A stretch of 23,812 bases of DNA. Source: a virus. The stretch lies in the IMG/VR virus record IMGVR_UViG_3300013101_000097, positions 1 through 23,812 of that record. The stretch is one strand, 5' to 3'. This document shows, piece by piece, positions 23,401-23,812 of this stretch (its first letter is position 1; every line of letters starts with the position of its first letter). The notes beneath the pieces are model-generated. The model ran no database searches. It saw only the letters and a list, made by a program, of their open reading frames with translations, and had not been told where the DNA came from. The position numbers and the translations under genes are program-made.

Positions 23401-23812
23401 CGAAGCATCAGCTGTCGATGACATCACAGGGCATGTCCAGTCTACTAATCCTAAGCATCAGAAAGTAATCGATAAGTTTGAAGAGAGCATTCTGAATTCG
23501 CCCGAGGAAGAGGCTGAAATCCTGATGAAGCGCCAGCAACAGGAGGCGTTTGATGCTGCTGTAGGCGGTGCCGAGGAAGTAGCCCTTCAGGCCAAGATGG
23601 ATGAAATCCGCAAGCAGCTCGCTGGGCAGGCCGAAGCCAATGCCGAAGCCAACAAAGCCGCCGCCGCTCAAGCCGCCGCATCCAAGCCAGTTATTCAGAC
23701 CAAGAAGAAACGTCGCATTGCTGAACTGACAAAAGCTGCGAAAGATGGTGCTCCAGCCGCTAAGCGCACCGGTAAGCTGTCAATCAAGCCTCGCGTCCTG
23801 AAAGACATGGCT
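20408..23812 (+). CDS. Giant internal virion protein, N-terminal 1135 aa (runs off the end)
   Basis: GTG 20408 overlaps the previous stop (TAGTG) with GAGGG at 20397-20401 as SD. The frame is open to the window end, so the true length is unknown. The first residues carry NPFAKF at 4-9 and NPFDKF at 21-26, a motif seen at the start of phage ejection proteins. Residues about 160-330 are helical and partly hydrophobic (ATTGMVVPLATGAVTK, PEALPVTAALRK, GEGGQEMLTEIL, GLIGLGVGTAIGTP), resembling a conserved block in large polyvalent phage proteins. Residues 350-640 are acidic and low in aromatic content, likely disordered. About 755-900 is Lys/Ala-rich (KAKKKVEKAAKAKV, KVSKKRTKPTPEERQAK). No RNA polymerase, peptidase or transglycosylase motif is seen so far. 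Confidence 0.72.
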   Translation, partial: MDTNPFAKFVQDPEAEGHGVNPFDKFAAVSETELAEPVEEKGILENLGTLWDRSTTTIAQQGGGVGEMAARQEGISTEGIADALLPPESDNSLLDMITNPMGYTPVLDIATEIGGGLVKEAVDAADQIISGDVRQAMQQTGEMLRSEANAELTAPENQYDAEGIEKYLYEVAEATTGMVVPLATGAVTKSPALAMAILSAQVAGNTYATTMEKTEGDHAKSMGAAKFSIIAEALPEALPVTAALRKTGAGEAISRLIETTLGEGGQEMLTEILTSVYDDTQLENMTFKEALTNIDWNEVGHAGLIGLGVGTAIGTPGSIADAAATLEEYSVAVNQGDFRGQSPEAQAAEIVEAATPGDVAPPAGTSGGPVEVMPDPRDDPNYDPDTAPTLDTADTFSSDMDLELNDAVVADMIAEQEAQVVADAVPLPEPDETINRQIEVMDDPATDRSAVYLPPGAKEPAVDPDTHLVIELGDGGLAIVPATPEGRQTAQELNSIDWDNEATKQATIAKATGIGGEGKTPGATEAVVVTDPDGTVVQSAVADPAGEVLAAAQAVADTREGTVEVTTPEEVLAERVETGDLEAGLDTAPLNDLEAGLDEVVEFKEATTNATGALKEAVAGVGFAFDAHQFERDKQKMGAKPTGSREQLAIADKVWADMAKALPKLTTEGYDTTQLYAILSTAAGGRKVNQDTLNERGGNAISGRKNSGVGKKFTSKQTPAKGWGGVIKDLYAGLDTEMRRMASEGPTIAQEDIIGTDAYKAKKKVEKAAKAKVTRLANKAKLESKMAVPPQADIDLDLDLVEEANVVEPVAPETKAEKAKKVSKKRTKPTPEERQAKMEADSKAFAAERKGGGRGRIVDGKIVPAAVVEEVTKAETDAEVRGTRAFLKGKPTTKAALLAMITSRQKGNERIALNDPSIYSTQQVVDLYNGVTAPETASAVEEEVTQEEKDILAADRMAPGDVVDDGAGESINDEGELSGQEYDDETGEASEESNLNRVEASAVDDITGHVQSTNPKHQKVIDKFEESILNSPEEEAEILMKRQQQEAFDAAVGGAEEVALQAKMDEIRKQLAGQAEANAEANKAAAAQAAASKPVIQTKKKRRIAELTKAAKDGAPAAKRTGKLSIKPRVLKDMA

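Noticed and set aside
20408-23812. N4-type virion RNA polymerase as identity of the giant protein
   Set aside because: No polymerase motif appears in the first 1135 residues, and the gene order differs from N4. The unseen remainder could still change this.

Overview
The window is a nearly gap-free stretch of the virion structural module of a tailed dsDNA phage (or prophage) with a short, podovirus-type tail. Every supported gene is on the + strand. The gene order and the protein types support this: terminase tail end, large portal, scaffold, HK97-fold coat protein, head-tail adaptors, tail-tube/nozzle proteins, collar-domain fibres, a GNAT-like virion protein and large coiled-coil ejection proteins. 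No tape measure, sheath or tube genes of a long tail are seen. The host cannot be read directly. A small lipoprotein with a lipobox and good Shine-Dalgarno (SD) sites point to a Gram-negative bacterium. No integrase, repressor, tRNA, CRISPR array or insertion sequence is visible.

Layout. 1-142: 3' end of the large terminase. 148-288: a 46-codon ORF. 289-380: a short leader with a candidate sigma70 promoter. 381-5240: head genes, comprising the portal (716 aa), six small proteins (64-114 aa, one with an Ig-like fold signature) and the scaffold (361 aa). 5265-6257: major capsid protein, followed by a rho-independent terminator at 6273-6308. 6324-9035: a K/A-rich small protein, an adaptor, a tail-tubular-A-like protein and four small tail/fibre-attachment proteins. 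9035-15000: three successive proteins with tail-collar domains (1204, 358 and 361 aa), with a 53-aa lipoprotein gene between the second and third. 15000-16838: nozzle / tail-tubular-B-like protein. 16831-23812: a small helical protein, a GNAT-like protein, two internal virion (ejection) proteins and the first 1135 codons of a giant protein that runs off the end.

How the genes fit together. The terminase and portal package DNA into a prohead built on the scaffold by the capsid protein. The adaptor and tube proteins close the portal and extend into the nozzle. The small adaptor proteins and the large fibre hang receptor-binding collar proteins on the tail. The coiled-coil and giant proteins are probably packed in the head and ejected with the DNA. 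From 6580 onward most genes overlap by one base (TAATG or TAGTG) or by a few bases, so the tail module looks like one long translationally coupled operon.

Most worth a second look: the lipoprotein inside the receptor-binding cluster (a candidate superinfection-exclusion factor); the three collar proteins with a near-identical 71-bp block; the Ig-like protein beside the coat genes; a G7 run at the tube-protein stop that is either a strong SD or a slip site; two perfect dyads in the short intergenic gaps; and the giant end protein with a duplicated NPF-x-KF motif at its N-terminus.
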